From: Ahaetulla prasina
Taxonomy: Eukaryota > Chordata > Lepidosauria > Squamata > Colubridae
Length of the DNA: 64,000 nt
Reading direction: 5' to 3'
Assembly (NCBI RefSeq): GCF_028640845.1
Contig: NC_080544.1
Coordinates: 58,418,711 to 58,482,710 of the forward strand
In this document: positions 34,201 through 44,494 of the stretch, piece by piece
Layout: each line of letters opens with the position of its first letter
How positions within the stretch are numbered: position 1 is the first letter of the stretch
Made by a program: the position numbers and the translations under genes
The notes under the pieces: model-generated
What the model was told of the DNA's origin: nothing
Seen by the model: the letters and a program-made list of their open reading frames with translations, nothing else
Database searches by the model: none

Positions 34201-34478
34201 ATTGCTGAGCTAATTCAGACCAAAGACTTACCTACTTCAATATTCTGAATCTCAACGTAACTGATCAGGTGCTCTGGGCCCACCACCATTGTTTCTTGTG
34301 TTAAGAGATAATATTGAACAATTAATTTCCTTTTTGTTTTTCCTAATCCTTTTTAAAACTGGTCAAGTTGGTTTCTTTGCTGTATCTTCCAGAAACAGAT
34401 TTTAATTGAATTTTGGAATGATTTAAGTAGTCCTGTCTTTGTTCATTTGGTATTGACACACTCTGGGTTCCTTTGATT
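34201..34478. other. NEURL1: Intron 1 spacer, nothing recognised
   Basis: No supported feature up to the hAT target duplication. Confidence 0.4.
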
Positions 34479-34574
34479 GAATAGGGCAGTGGTTCTCAAC
34501 CTTTATAGTGCTGCGACCCCTTTAATAAAATTCCCCACGATGTGGCGACCCCAACCATAAAATTATTTTCATTT

Positions 34575-34828
34575 TGAATTTATCGCACCTGAAGCCGTAT
34601 TGGCTAGCGATCTGAACTCCTTGCAATTGCCTTGAGGACAGAGGCATTAAAGCGGAGACTCCTCCCCTATTAAGTTTATTGCACCTGATTAGGCTAGCGA
34701 TTGGGAGTGATTGCAGCTGGCTTGAGAGGGAGACATCAGAGCAAAGATATCTCTCTTTTTTAATTCATCACGCCTGAAGCCGAATTTGGCTAGCGATTTG
34801 AAAAGCCTGCAGCTGGCTTGTGGGGTCA
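34575..34828 (+). repeat. Three internal sub-repeats of the hAT element
   Basis: Blocks starting near 34582, 34678 and 34767 share CACCTGAAGCCG, GGCTAGCGAT and GCAGCTGGCTTGAG elements, spaced about 90-95 bp. They give a decayed minisatellite. Confidence 0.65.
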
Positions 34829-34829
34829 T

Positions 34830-35559
34830 AGGGGTGCAGGTGGGCTTGTTGATCACGTACCTGGCTCCTTGCTACATGACTACAGCCCTGCCCGAGCTGC
34901 TGGAGGTGCTTGCCGGGGTGGTGGTAGAGACCCCCAGACTTATAGTCATGGGGGACTTTAACTTACCATCAACCGGCTTGTCATCAATGGCAGCTCGGGA
35001 GTTCATGGCCTCCATGACGGCCCTGGACCTGACACAAATAGTTGATGGCCCTACTCACATGGGGGGAGGCACACTGGATCTGATTTTTATCTCTGGACAG
35101 TGGTTAAATGATCTGGATTTAGGAGATTTAATTACCAAGCCATTGCCATGGTCAGATCATTTTCTCCTTCGTCTAGACTTTCAGACCACCGCTCAACATC
35201 GCAGGGAGACGGGACCAATACGCTGGTTCCGTCCCAGTCGCCTAATGGACCCGGAGAGGTTCCTGATGGAGCTTGGGCCATTTCCTGAGGATCTGGCCCA
35301 TGGCACGGCTGAGGAATTAGTTGCGGCCTGGGAACGGGCCGCGACTGGCGCTTTAGACTGTGTCGTGCCTTTGCGGCCTCTGACCCGGCGCAGATCTCAA
35401 CCAGCCCCCTGGTTCTCCGAGGGGCTGAGGGAGATGAAACGCTGGAGAAGACGCCTAGAGAGTGCCTGGAGATCCAGCCGTTCCGAGGCTGACCGGACAC
35501 TAGTTAGGTCCTATAGTAGGACTTACCTAGTGGCACTGAGGGAAGCGAAGCGTTCCTAA
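34830..35559 (+). pseudogene. CR1 copy C endonuclease C-terminal part
   Basis: Frame holds VMGDFNLPS, LDLTQIVDGPTH, GTLDLIFISGQWL and PWSDHFLL, the second half of the apurinic endonuclease. The N-terminal Asn and Glu motifs are lost by truncation. Ends at an in-frame TAA after LREAKRS. Confidence 0.9.
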
Positions 35560-37359
35560 GTTTCCTCCCCCATTGTGTTGGCAGATAATCGCCCGGCAGC
35601 CCTGTTTCGGGTGACCCACTCCCTCCTTCATCAGGAGGTGCGGGATGACCCCTTACAGGGCCGTGCCGAGGAGTTTAGTGGTTATCTATACGATAAAACC
35701 GTTCAGCTTCGGGACGGAATGGATCAACAGTGGGTAGATCCAGGTGAGGGGCTGGAGACACGTCTTGTTGAGATTATTTGGGATGGATTTGACCCTGTGA
35801 CTCCCGAGGACATGGACAGGTTGTTGGGGGGGTTGAATGCCACCACATGTTTATTGGACCCGTGCCCCTCCTGGTTGGTGCTGGCCACACAGGAGGTGAC
35901 ACGAGGCTGGCTCCAGGGGATTATAAATGCTTCTCTGATGGAGGGTGTTTTCCCCGCTGCCTTGAAAGAGGCGGTGGTGAGGCCCCTCCTCAAGAAGCCC
36001 TCCCTGGACCCGGCTGTTTTAGGAAATTATCGTCCTGTCTCCAACCTTCGCTTTGTGGTGAAGGTTGTTGAGAGTGTCGTGGCACGTCAATTACCCCAAT
36101 ACCTGGAGGAATCTGTCTATCTAGACCCGTTCCAGTCTGGCTTCTGACCTGGGTACAGTACAGAGACAGCTTTGGTCGCGTTGGTTGATGATCTCTGGAG
36201 GGCCAGGGACAGGGGTTGTTCCTCTGCCCTGGTCCTATTAGACCTCTCAGCGGCTTTTGATACCATCGACCATGGTATCCTGCTGCACCAGTTAGGGAGT
36301 TTGGGAGTGGGAGGTACCGTTTATCGGTGGTTCTCCTCCTATCTCTCTGACTGGTCGCAGACGGTGTTGGCAGGAGGGCAGAGATCGACCGCGAGGCCCC
36401 TCACATGTAGGGTGCTGCAGGGGTCGATTCTCTCGTCTCTCCTGTTCAACATCTATATGAAGCCGCTGGGTGAGATCATCAATGGCTTTGGGGTGAGGTA
36501 CCAACTGTACGCTGATGACACGCAGCTGTACTTTTCCACCCCAGGCCATCCCAACGAAGCCATCAAAGTGCTGTCCCAGTGTTTGGAAGCTGTACGGGTC
36601 TGGATGGGGAGAAACAGGCTCAAACTCAATCCCTCCAAGACGGAATGGCTGTGGATGCCGGCACCCCGGTACAGTCAGCTGCAGCCGCGGCTGACTGTTG
36701 GGGATGAATCATTGGCCCCAGTGGAAAGGGTGCGCAACTTGGGCGTCCTCCTGGATGGATGGTTGTCTTTCGAAGATCATTTGACGACCGTCGCCAGGAG
36801 GGCTTTTTATCAGGTTCACCTGGTTTGCCAGTTGCGCCCCTTCCTCGACCGGGATGCCTTATGCACGGTCACTCATGCTCTGGTTACCTCTCGCTTGGAC
36901 TACTGTAATGCTCTCTACATGGGGCTCCCCTTGAAGAGTACCCGGAGGCTCCAGTTGGTTCAGAATGCAGCTGCGCGGGTGATAGTGGGAGCCACACGTT
37001 GCTCCCATGTAACACCTCTCCTGCGCAGTCTGCACTGGCTACCTGTGGTCTTTCGGGTGCACTTCAAGGTGTTGGTGACTACCTTTAAAGCGCTCCATGG
37101 CTTAGGGCCAGGGTACTTACGGGACCGCCTGCTGTTACCGAATGCCTCCCACCGACCTGTACGCTCGCACAGAGAGGGACTCCTTAGGGTGCCGTCCGCC
37201 AAGCAATGTCGGCTGGCGGCCCCCAGGGGGAGGGCCTTCTCTGTGGGGGCTCCCACCCTTTGGAACGAACTTCCCCCTGGACTTCGGCAACTGCCGGACC
37301 TTCGGACTTTCCGCCGAGAGCTGAAGACCTATTTGTTTGTTCGCGCAGGACTGGCATAG
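35560..37359 (+). pseudogene. CR1 copy C reverse transcriptase, one internal stop
   Basis: The same frame continues with [36 protein letters not shown] and DPFQSGF, then TGA, then [37 protein letters not shown], the active site QLYADDTQLYFSTP, RNLGVLLDGWLSF and the C-terminal FRRELKTYLFVRAGLA. All core motifs are kept. The GVPQG loop reads RVLQGS, a change in a usually conserved position. Confidence 0.9.
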
Positions 37360-37545
37360 GATTTTAATTAGTTTTAATGTTTTAACATTTTAAAATTTGG
37401 GGTTTTATTCTAAATGTTTTAATTCGGCCATTTGTATAATAAGTTTTTTAAACTATGGTTTTATGTGTATATTGCTGTTGTTTTTTATTATGGCTGTAAA
37501 CCGCCCTGAGTCCTTCGGGAGAAGGGCGGTATAAAAATTTAATTA

Positions 37546-37546
<1 letters not shown>

Positions 37547-37611
<65 letters not shown>
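37547..37611 (+). repeat. (AAT)n array at CR1 copy C 3' end
   Basis: About 21 uninterrupted trinucleotides following TTAATTAATT, within the LINE tail. Confidence 0.92.
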
Positions 37612-37944
37612 TGTGGAGTCAACCATTGGAGCACGATTCTTCGACTCGCAAGTATACTTCCCATATTTTCGATGGTCTTAGGCGACCCCTGGCAAATCGT
37701 CATTCGACCCCCAATGGGGTCCCGACCCACAGGTTGAGAACCGCTGGAATAGGGCATCTATCAGGATCCTGGAAATAGACCTTCTGTATAGCAGAGGTTG
37801 CCCTCTGAAAGGGCGTTCCCCAGAGATTCAGATAGCAACGAATCAGAGATTCTACCAAGATTCAAATACTATTGGTGTGGTGAAGGTCTCTGAAGATCTG
37901 GCTCTTTGTGCAGGCTTTTGACAAGTATGATTAATTCAACACCA

Positions 37945-38198
37945 ACACCACACACACACACACACACATCCCAGGGGTGGGTTCTTCTTACCTTTACTAC
38001 CGGTTTGCAACAGGAGCGTGTGCGTTTGCTTTGCTTGTGCACAGCACTTCTACGCATGTGCATATCGTCAATTATGACATCCGGGCGGGTGGGCGGAGCC
38101 TCCTGCCACTTTTACTACCGGTTTTAAAGAACCAGACAGAACTGGGAGCAACCCACCACTGACACACACAAACACACACACACACACACACACATACA
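37945..38198 (+). repeat. (CA)n microsatellite split by the MITE
   Basis: CA tracts at 37949-37968 and 38162-38192 surround the MITE. Confidence 0.8.
37972..38161. mobile_element. hAT-like MITE, 190 bp, inside a CA repeat
   Basis: Ends CAGGGGTGGGTT (left) and AACCCACCACTG (right) form imperfect inverted repeats. Inner CTACCGGTTTGCAAC and ACTACCGGTTTTAAAG are also inversely related. CA-repeat sequence flanks both sides, so an 8-bp duplication (ACACATCC versus ACACACAC) is only partly visible. A related left end appears at 47497. Confidence 0.7.
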
Positions 38199-38339
38199 TA
38201 AACACTTTTTTCTTTTTCATGTTCCCATTTGGGTTTGCTATCTCTGCTGTCTTGTTCTTTTTATTTGTTTTGTTTTTAAGAATTTGTAAACCATCCAGAA
38301 ACTGGGAGTTGGGCATATAAATTTAATAAGTAAATAAAT

Positions 38340-39775
38340 GGCCAAATATTCAACTTTACTATATAACAAAAGATTCTAGCCTTATGAAGGAAAGAGAACA
38401 ACAACTTGCTTTCCATTGCAGAGGTGATATGATTATTTTTTTCTAGCTCTTTAATCATTTTGATTGTACTTTCATGTGCACTGATCCACTATACAATATT
38501 CTCTTTTAATAACTGAAGTTTGGTGCACATACAGGTTTATACGAAGACATCTCTGTATCAAAAGCATTCTTTCTGATTTCTTTCTAAGAATCTCCCTTAC
38601 TGTTCTTTATGTTGATAGCAGCAAGGATGCTATATGCACAAACATGTAAAGATGCCATACTCTAATTGCCACAATGGATGAAGGGCTGGAAAACTGATGG
38701 ATCTAACAGAGATGGCTATATTAACTGCTTTAATCAAAGAAAATAATACATCCAATTTTGTTTCTACTTGGAAACTACTTCTGGATTTCGTGCTTGAGAT
38801 GGAAAAAAGTGAAACTTTGGGTTTTGCTGATTAGATAAGTTTGTTGTTATAATACATATTAAGTATATAAAAGTAAAACGTTGAGGCTGTAATGTTATTA
38901 CTTTATTTTACTGCACTAAAAAGAGTCAAAGGTCAATGTTTTCCTCTCTTTTTCCCCTTTACTCTACATTTCTTTTGTTCCCCTTTTCCCTTCCCTATTT
39001 TTCCATTACTTTGATCAGTTTAATAAAATTGTTTTAAAAATTGTTTTTTTAAACAATTTTAAACAGATGTTTTAAGTCTTGTATTTCATATCTTTAAATG
39101 AAATACTCCTCTAAAAAGAGGTGTCATGGGTCTCAACCCTTTTTGGAAAGTATGAGTTGTCCATGAATTGTTATATACATCTCCTTAAAACAAATAAGAA
39201 AAGTTGATAGAAATCGGACTTCTTGTAAATTAGTGGCTTTATCTCTAAATAACAGAATGATAAAACACCAGCTATGATAGAAAGTGTCCATTTTTATTAC
39301 TCTGACATATAATCTAAATGTATACTTATACATGCAACTGTGCTTTAAATCAATACCATGTGTACGTTATGTAGATTTAGTCAACAAATTCAGTATAATC
39401 TAATAGAAAGAGGAAGAAGGACCCAACTGACTGCCTAATTTTAAGAAAATAACCACTTCTGTTGAGTTTTTTAAGAACATGTTTTTATTCATATTGCATA
39501 TGAAAAGGACAATTTCTGTTTGCACAAAATTAAATTAGTGTATTATTTCTCTGAACAATCTGTCTATTGTTCATCTGCTCTGTGCGCAATGAAAAGATTC
39601 AAGACTTAATCTCCAATCAATAGCATGGATATAAGTTTCAAGAATGGATGCAAATTATCTTCTTCAGGAGTATCAGATTCTAATGCTTTTCATTATTTTG
39701 TATCCCTTTCTTATGTGATTCAGTAACTTATTTCAAAACAATAATATAATTTTCTAGTCCTGATTATGAGACCTA
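38340..39775. other. NEURL1: Intron 1 sequence, no feature recognised
   Basis: AT-rich intron; no gene or clear transposon. Confidence 0.4.
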
Positions 39776-39780
39776 TCAAG

Positions 39781-40010
39781 GCAGTTTGGTGTAGTGGTTA
39801 AGGCATCTGACTAGAAACTGAGAGACATTAACTTCTAGTCCTACCATAGGCACGAAGCCAGCTAGGAGACTTTGGCTAGTCACTCTCGCTTCGCCCTAGG
39901 AAGAAAGCAATGGCAAGAAAATAGAAAAACACTTCTGAAAATATTACCAAGAATACTGCTGGAACTAATCCCTGCAGTGAGCAGGAGTCAAAAAGGAGTC
40001 GAGGGAGGGA
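39781..40010 (+). mobile_element. tRNA-derived SINE
   Basis: CAGTTTGGTGTAGTGGTTAAGGC (A box region) and AACTTCTAGTCCTACC (B box region), then GGCTAGTCACTCTCGC and a 3' module with CACTTCTGAAAATATTACC and CAGTGAGCAGGAGTC, like the copy at 29645. A GGGA run (about 40000-40020) follows. Confidence 0.75.
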
Positions 40011-40247
40011 GGGAGGGAGGGTCAACCACTACCAATCTATCATCATTTTTCATTTTAAAATATTACTTAAAGAACTTTTATAACTGCAGTATATTAAAGC
40101 CCTTTCAACCTCTAAATCTTGTTTTAAGAAACTTGGAAGAAGCTGAACACCAAACAGGCCAATTTCCAACACAATATGCATAATCCCAAACATGCATCCA
40201 TTAAAAGATGCATTTTGGCAGAGAAATGAATCAATGATTCTCTAGAG

Positions 40248-40443
40248 CAGTGGTTCCCAACCAGTGTGCCGCGGCACTAAGGGGTGCCGTGAGATCTTTT
40301 GAGGGTGCCGGGAACTTTTGAGCTACGGAGATTTTAAATATCTATTTCCTTATAAGGGTGCCGGGAACTTTTGAAAGGCTTTCCAAGGGTGCCTCAAACA
40401 AGAAAAGGTTGTGCCTCAAACAAGAAAAGGTTGGGAACCACTG
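40248..40443. mobile_element. hAT MITE, 196 bp, with 8-bp target duplication
   Basis: Perfect inverted ends CAGTGGTTCCCAACC / GGTTGGGAACCACTG flanked by CTCTAGAG on both sides (40240-40247 and 40444-40451). Internal direct repeats GGGTGCCGGGAACTTTTGA and TGCCTCAAACAAGAAAAGG are each present twice. Confidence 0.92.
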
Positions 40444-40729
40444 CTCTAGAGATTCAAATCATGCATCAAGGGAAAGAAAACAGGCATATCCCAAATGGAA
40501 GTTATGAAGTTACCAAATCCAGAACATACGGTAATTTTTTTCCTCATAAGGGATATGATGACCAGCTAGGCAATGTATAGGTAAAAATTATGTGTCAAGT
40601 ATACCATTGGGAATAGACTCTATGCTATAAAATTGTTTATTCCAAGCAATACTAGGTTTTTTTATGGCAATGAAAGAAAAAAGTAGAAAGTTGGTATTTC
40701 ATGATAGTAATTCATTAAAAAGCTAAAGA

Positions 40730-40945
40730 TTTCCCTGTCAGTCATGTCCAACTCTAAGGCACAGTGCTCATCTCCATTTCTTGGCTGATGGAGCCAGCAT
40801 TGTCCAAAGACAATTTCCATAGTCATATTATAGCATGGCTATACACCAAAGGTGCACAGAATGCTGTTGCCTTCCCACCGAAGTGGTACCTATTAATCTA
40901 TTTGCGTCTGCATGCTGACCATTTGGTGCTCCACAATAAATAACT
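40730..40945 (+). repeat. Dispersed squamate repeat remnant
   Basis: Motifs GTGCTCATCTCCATTTCTTG, GAGCCAGCATTGTCC and CTTCCCACCGAAGTGGTACC are those of a widely dispersed squamate repeat that I recognise but cannot name. Confidence 0.45.
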
Positions 40946-40949
40946 TAGC

Positions 40950-42285
40950 ATGCAGAAATGTATCTGTGACTTAAACTCTGCAGAGTTTTTTTTTCCATTT
41001 CCATTTTCTTTTTTAATAGTTTTAATAGGACTTTTGCAGCCTACAGTTTTCATTAACTGAAATATTTTTTCTCGCATACTGTGCTGACTATATACAACCT
41101 TTTTTCTGTGTTATCCTCCTTGTTTAATCATTTTCCAAATAAATTAAGCCAATACAGTATGGTCACCATATGCAGAAATAACTACTAACTTCTACTAAAT
41201 AATATTTCCTAGAAATAATTCACAATTAGGGCAAAGATTTTAGACAGTAATTATTCACCCAGATTAACAGTTCCACATATCCTTTAAAATCTGAAGAAAA
41301 CCCAGTACTTTTTATTGGGTTCCTCAGTTTTGTTGTGAAAATACATTAAAGTTATTTTGCAAACAGTACGTGACATGTGATATGCTTATAAAATGGGTAA
41401 TATTATGGTTGCATGTTGACAATAAAATATGGACACTGAACATTTAATCATTTGACAAATCATTGATTTGCATTTTTATTAGCAATTTGTAAAGATAAAA
41501 AAAATCAATGCAAGCATCTTCGATATCGCTACCACATATAACTTTGGAAAACAAATGATACCTTCCACATTCATATCATATTTATAAACAAAGATACACT
41601 CATGAAATTTCTCATTCTATTGTAAAGCTGAAATATGGACATTTGTATCAATACTTTAAAATAAAAGAGTTTCCTATGTAATATAAAAAAGTAAAAGAGA
41701 GCAACTATGAAGAATAAATAATTTCTGTTAAGTATATTCTGGCCCATCCAAAGTTTAAGCACTGTTCAGCCTTATTGATATCAGTGTGAAGAAATGCTTA
41801 ACTTTTCCACTGAAATTACTCGGGCTGATATGTCTTAATGTGTGCCAAAATCACCCACTACAAGCATGCAGAGAATATTCCATCTTGCTCATCATCTTGA
41901 AACTTTTGTCCCTGCAATGCCCCTCCCTCTTCTCTTATGTACTCTTCTCCATGATCCCGTCAAGGCAAGCAGCATTCTATGCTAAAAAGCTTTACAATGG
42001 ATCAGCTCTTAACAAGCTGTACTGTAAAGCAAATGCCATTACAGTCAGAGAAAAACATATCCCACTATCCAGGAAATCTGTAAGGTAAAACCCTAATCCA
42101 TTTCTTAAGTGGATACATCTTCTGTGCCTTCAGATTGTCTTTTCAAGCACTCCCAGTGCTCTTTTCTTTTTCTTTTCCTATACAGGATATCTGTCAACCC
42201 ACAGGAAGCAATATTCTTTACACAAACATTTGTCTGAAGCAATAAAACAAAAGCAGCATATTGCATACAATCAGATAAAAGAGGT
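40950..42285. other. NEURL1: Intron 1 sequence, no feature recognised
   Basis: No gene supported; AT-rich, ending at a CT array. Confidence 0.4.

Positions 42286-42287
<2 letters not shown>

Positions 42288-42331
<44 letters not shown>
42288..42331 (+). repeat. (CT)n microsatellite in intron 1
   Basis: About 21 CT dinucleotides, roughly 240 bases downstream of the first-exon donor (GA on the transcribed strand). Confidence 0.92.
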
Positions 42332-42335
<4 letters not shown>

Positions 42336-42458
42336 TCTCCTGCCCTTGTGGAGTCTGGATTAAATAAAGTCTCTCATAGGAAGATTGTCTCTAAAAGAAA
42401 AGACACAAAGTACGAAGCAGACAGGGCAGATTGCAGCTCCTTGCTATAACTCACTTAC

Positions 42459-42471
42459 CTTTCTGAGCCAT
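42459..42471 (-). other. Candidate alternative mini-exon ATG with in-phase donor
   Basis: About 100 nt into intron 1, the minus strand reads ACAAT-ATG-GCT-CAG-AAA-G followed by a near-consensus donor GTAAGTGA. The ATG has A at -3 and G at +4 (strong Kozak context), and the phase 1 end would also join exon 2, giving M-A-Q-K-D-S-I. Translation from the upstream ATG through the first donor meets a stop before this point, so this would be a separate start without a myristoylation signal. It could equally be chance. No transcript evidence is available here. Confidence 0.3.
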
Positions 42472-42569
42472 ATTGTCCCTTGCTGCAGAAGGCTCAGGCA
42501 AAAGGCAAGCAATCTACCAACATTAAGAATTTGCTGCCTAACCATCAGTGCTGCTGGCCAGCTCCTTAC

Positions 42570-42603
42570 CGTATATTGTGCTTCTCGTTAGCTGTCCCCC
42601 CAT
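42570..42603 (-). CDS. NEURL1: NEURL1 first coding exon (short N-terminal isoform)
   Basis: Read on the minus strand, this 34-nt segment starts with ATG and encodes MGGQLTRSTIY plus the first base of a twelfth codon, followed by a GTAAGG donor. That phase 1 end joins exon 2, which starts AT-TCC-ATC, to give D-S-I-G-G. From memory, an alternative mammalian NEURL1 N-terminus is very similar (MGGQ-TRST then DSIGG); this was not checked. Met-Gly with Thr at position 6 and Arg at 7 fits an N-myristoylation signal, as in the longer MGNNFSS-type isoform, and NEURL1 is known to be myristoylated and membrane-targeted. The longer isoform's first exon was not found and may lie off the right edge. NEURL1 is an E3 ubiquitin ligase that acts on Notch ligands and, in neurons, on CPEB3. 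Confidence 0.82.
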
Positions 42604-42765
42604 CGTACTGCGCAAGGTGGCTTGGCTACCTTGCAGCTTTCTCTTTCACAGGACGGAGGTGCAGAACTCCAAGCAGGCAGGCATTGTCAGCAGCCGAGAG
42701 CCATGGATCCTCCGACAGGAGAGAGGATTGAACGACTCTCCATAAATACATACTCATGAACATAC
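42604..42765 (-). promoter_or_regulatory. NEURL1: Probable NEURL1 5' UTR and proximal promoter, with two uORFs
   Basis: Upstream of the first-exon ATG the minus strand is free of recognisable transposons. A TATTTAT motif near 42741-42748 could act as a weak TATA box, putting a start about 30 bases downstream near 42710. If so, the leader holds two short uORFs: 42687-42704 (five codons, in a different frame) and 42646-42684 (twelve codons, in the main ATG's frame but closed by TGA). The first stop and second ATG sit only two bases apart. There is no CpG island. The promoter assignment is inference from position; only the ATGs and stops are directly seen. Confidence 0.45.
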
Positions 42766-42769
42766 GACA

Positions 42770-43220
42770 GAAGCCAGCAATCAGCCTCCACCCACTTTCC
42801 GACCCCCTCAGGCTCAGCAGTAAGCAGAGGCATATGTCATGATTATTTACATAAGGAGGAGACTTATGACTCTGAAATAGCTCCAGCGGCTCAAAGCATT
42901 TTACACATACAATACATCCCAGTCCCGAAGTGAGTCAAGGGCAATCAACACACCCTAGGCCCATTCTCTTTCTCCTCACTTGGGGGTCACACTTCAGATA
43001 AATCACTGGGTGAAATAGAGTGGATTTCTTGGCTGGCAAAGGGATGGCTGTGTGCCTGCTCCTCCACCCAAAGGTATTCTAGTTTCTAAGCAAAACAAAA
43101 TTGCTGTCTCTGCAAATTTCACTGTAAATATAAAGCAGATTTGTTTATAAATCAAATGTCTGGTTGTCAATTAAACTTGCTATCCACCTCCATCATTGTG
43201 CAATTTAAAGGTTTTTGTTA
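42770..43220. other. Upstream flank of the NEURL1 promoter
   Basis: Not recognisably repetitive. A TTATTTACATAA motif at 42843-42854 resembles a forkhead site on the plus strand. May hold distal promoter elements; no direct evidence. Confidence 0.3.
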
Positions 43221-43227
43221 GAAAAGT

Positions 43228-43304
43228 GGAAGGAAGGAAGGAAGGAAGGAAGGAAGGAAGGAAGGAAGGAAGGAAGGAAGGAAGGAAGGAAGGAAGGAAG
43301 GAAG
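43228..43304 (+). repeat. (GGAA)n microsatellite
   Basis: About 19 tetramers without interruption. Confidence 0.93.
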
Positions 43305-43309
43305 AATTT

Positions 43310-43960
43310 ATCACATATTTGCTGCAGTAACATTGAGTTCTAAATATTCACACTACCAAACACTGTTGGCTCAGATTCCTCTGTGCTTAATTATTCAACA
43401 TTTCAGAGCAAGAAAGCATTTTCTGAAATGCAGCATGATTCATTCTAGATAGCAACAACAGAAACATTTTCTTTTGCACACACATTCTCAAACTAGCTTT
43501 TTTGGTAGGACTGCAGTTTAACTCAGGCAGAAAGCAGCCTCCACATCAGTCCATTATCTCTGCTGAATAATTATTAAAAGTACTAAGCTATGGAAGCAAG
43601 TTTGGGGACAGGGAGAACTCAAGCACCTGGGCTTCTGTCCCTGGATGATAGGTCAGAATTTGGCACCTTTGGATCTAAATAGTCCAGATAGGAACCAATC
43701 AGTCCTATTGTTTTCAAACATGTAACCTAGGATCTACTACAAAAGAATCAAACTAAATTCATGGTTCCTTGATTCCAAAAATCAAAACTGTACCAACCAC
43801 AGACAGCCATTGTCCATCTTCTATAGAGCAAGCCTAATTGGCATTGGAATTTCCATTGCTAAGTGATCATACTGCTTAGCAACAGCAGTTTTGATACTCC
43901 TGCTTGCAGTCATTAGGCCAGGATCAAGCTGTCATTAGGTGAGGACTTCACGTTTCTCCA
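43310..43960. other. No feature recognised
   Basis: Unique-looking sequence upstream of the NEURL1 first exon, without a supported gene. Confidence 0.4.
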
Positions 43961-43974
43961 ACTTTTGAAAAGTA

Positions 43975-44490
43975 TTTGGAGCTTCAACTGGTCCAAATCA
44001 TAGCACCTGTGCAGCATTGGGTGCACCATCCACGTAACATTATTGCTACCTGAACTATATTGATTGCCAGAATGCTTGTCATCTTTAAAACCCTCCGTGG
44101 CATGTGGCTAAGTTACCCATGGGACGTCTCTTTGTTTTGATTTCTACTTTCCACCAGTTTGGTCAAAACATGCATGCACTGGGTCCCATTGGTGAAGCAG
44201 TGAACTTAGTGGGTCCTAAGAACCATGTCTTCTCTGTTGTGCCTGCTTTCTGGCTGAGATAGAGATTTTCCTGACTGCTGGCCTTTTAGAGCGCCATGAG
44301 AACTTGGCTGTTGTGTTAATGCATCTCTGATGAAGATACTGTTATGTCTATTATGCTGCTATTGAATTTTTTGAGACACCCTACTTAGGATTTCTATTTT
44401 GTTGTTTTCATGTAAGGAATAGTGGCTTTGATTCCATTTTTAATTTTGCTCACCACCCTTTGGTAGATGTGTATCATATAAAACAAGTAA
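43975..44490 (+). mobile_element. Old CR1 3' fragment
   Basis: Broken frame has LELQLVQIIAPVQHW and IFKTLRGMWLSYPWD, matching CR1 LQLVQNAAARV and FKALHGLGPGYLRD. A 3' UTR-like stretch CTCACCACCCTTTGGTAG and ATCATATAAAAC ends it. No frame survives. Confidence 0.55.
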
Positions 44491-44494
44491 ATGA

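Larger units (their letters stand above)
34830..37620 (+). mobile_element. CR1 LINE (copy C), nearly intact frame
   Basis: 5' truncated within the endonuclease (GVQVGLLITYLAP onward) and inserted in the hAT element. One reading frame runs from there to 37359 with only two in-frame stops (35557-35559 TAA and 36145-36147 TGA) and no frameshift. The 3' UTR has CCGCCCTGAGTCCTTCGGGA and GCGGTATAAAAATT, ending in an AAT array (37547-37611). Confidence 0.92.
34487..37746. mobile_element. hAT DNA transposon (non-autonomous) carrying a CR1
   Basis: Terminal inverted repeats CAGTGGTTCTCAACCT (34487) and AGGTTGAGAACCGCTG (ends 37746) are flanked by a perfect 8-bp duplication GAATAGGG (34479-34486 and 37747-37754). 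This is a hAT hallmark. No transposase is present. The right end holds TAGGCGACCCCTGGCAAATC and GGGGTCCCGACC. Three related internal blocks around TTGGCTAGCGAT recur in the left part. A CR1 fills 34830-37620. Confidence 0.92.

Noticed and set aside
44110..44125. Minus-strand ATG-GGT-AAC start (Met-Gly-Asn), the first three residues of the long NEURL1 isoform
   Set aside because: The next codons do not match and a stop follows after about a dozen codons; the sequence is part of an old CR1 fragment on the plus strand.
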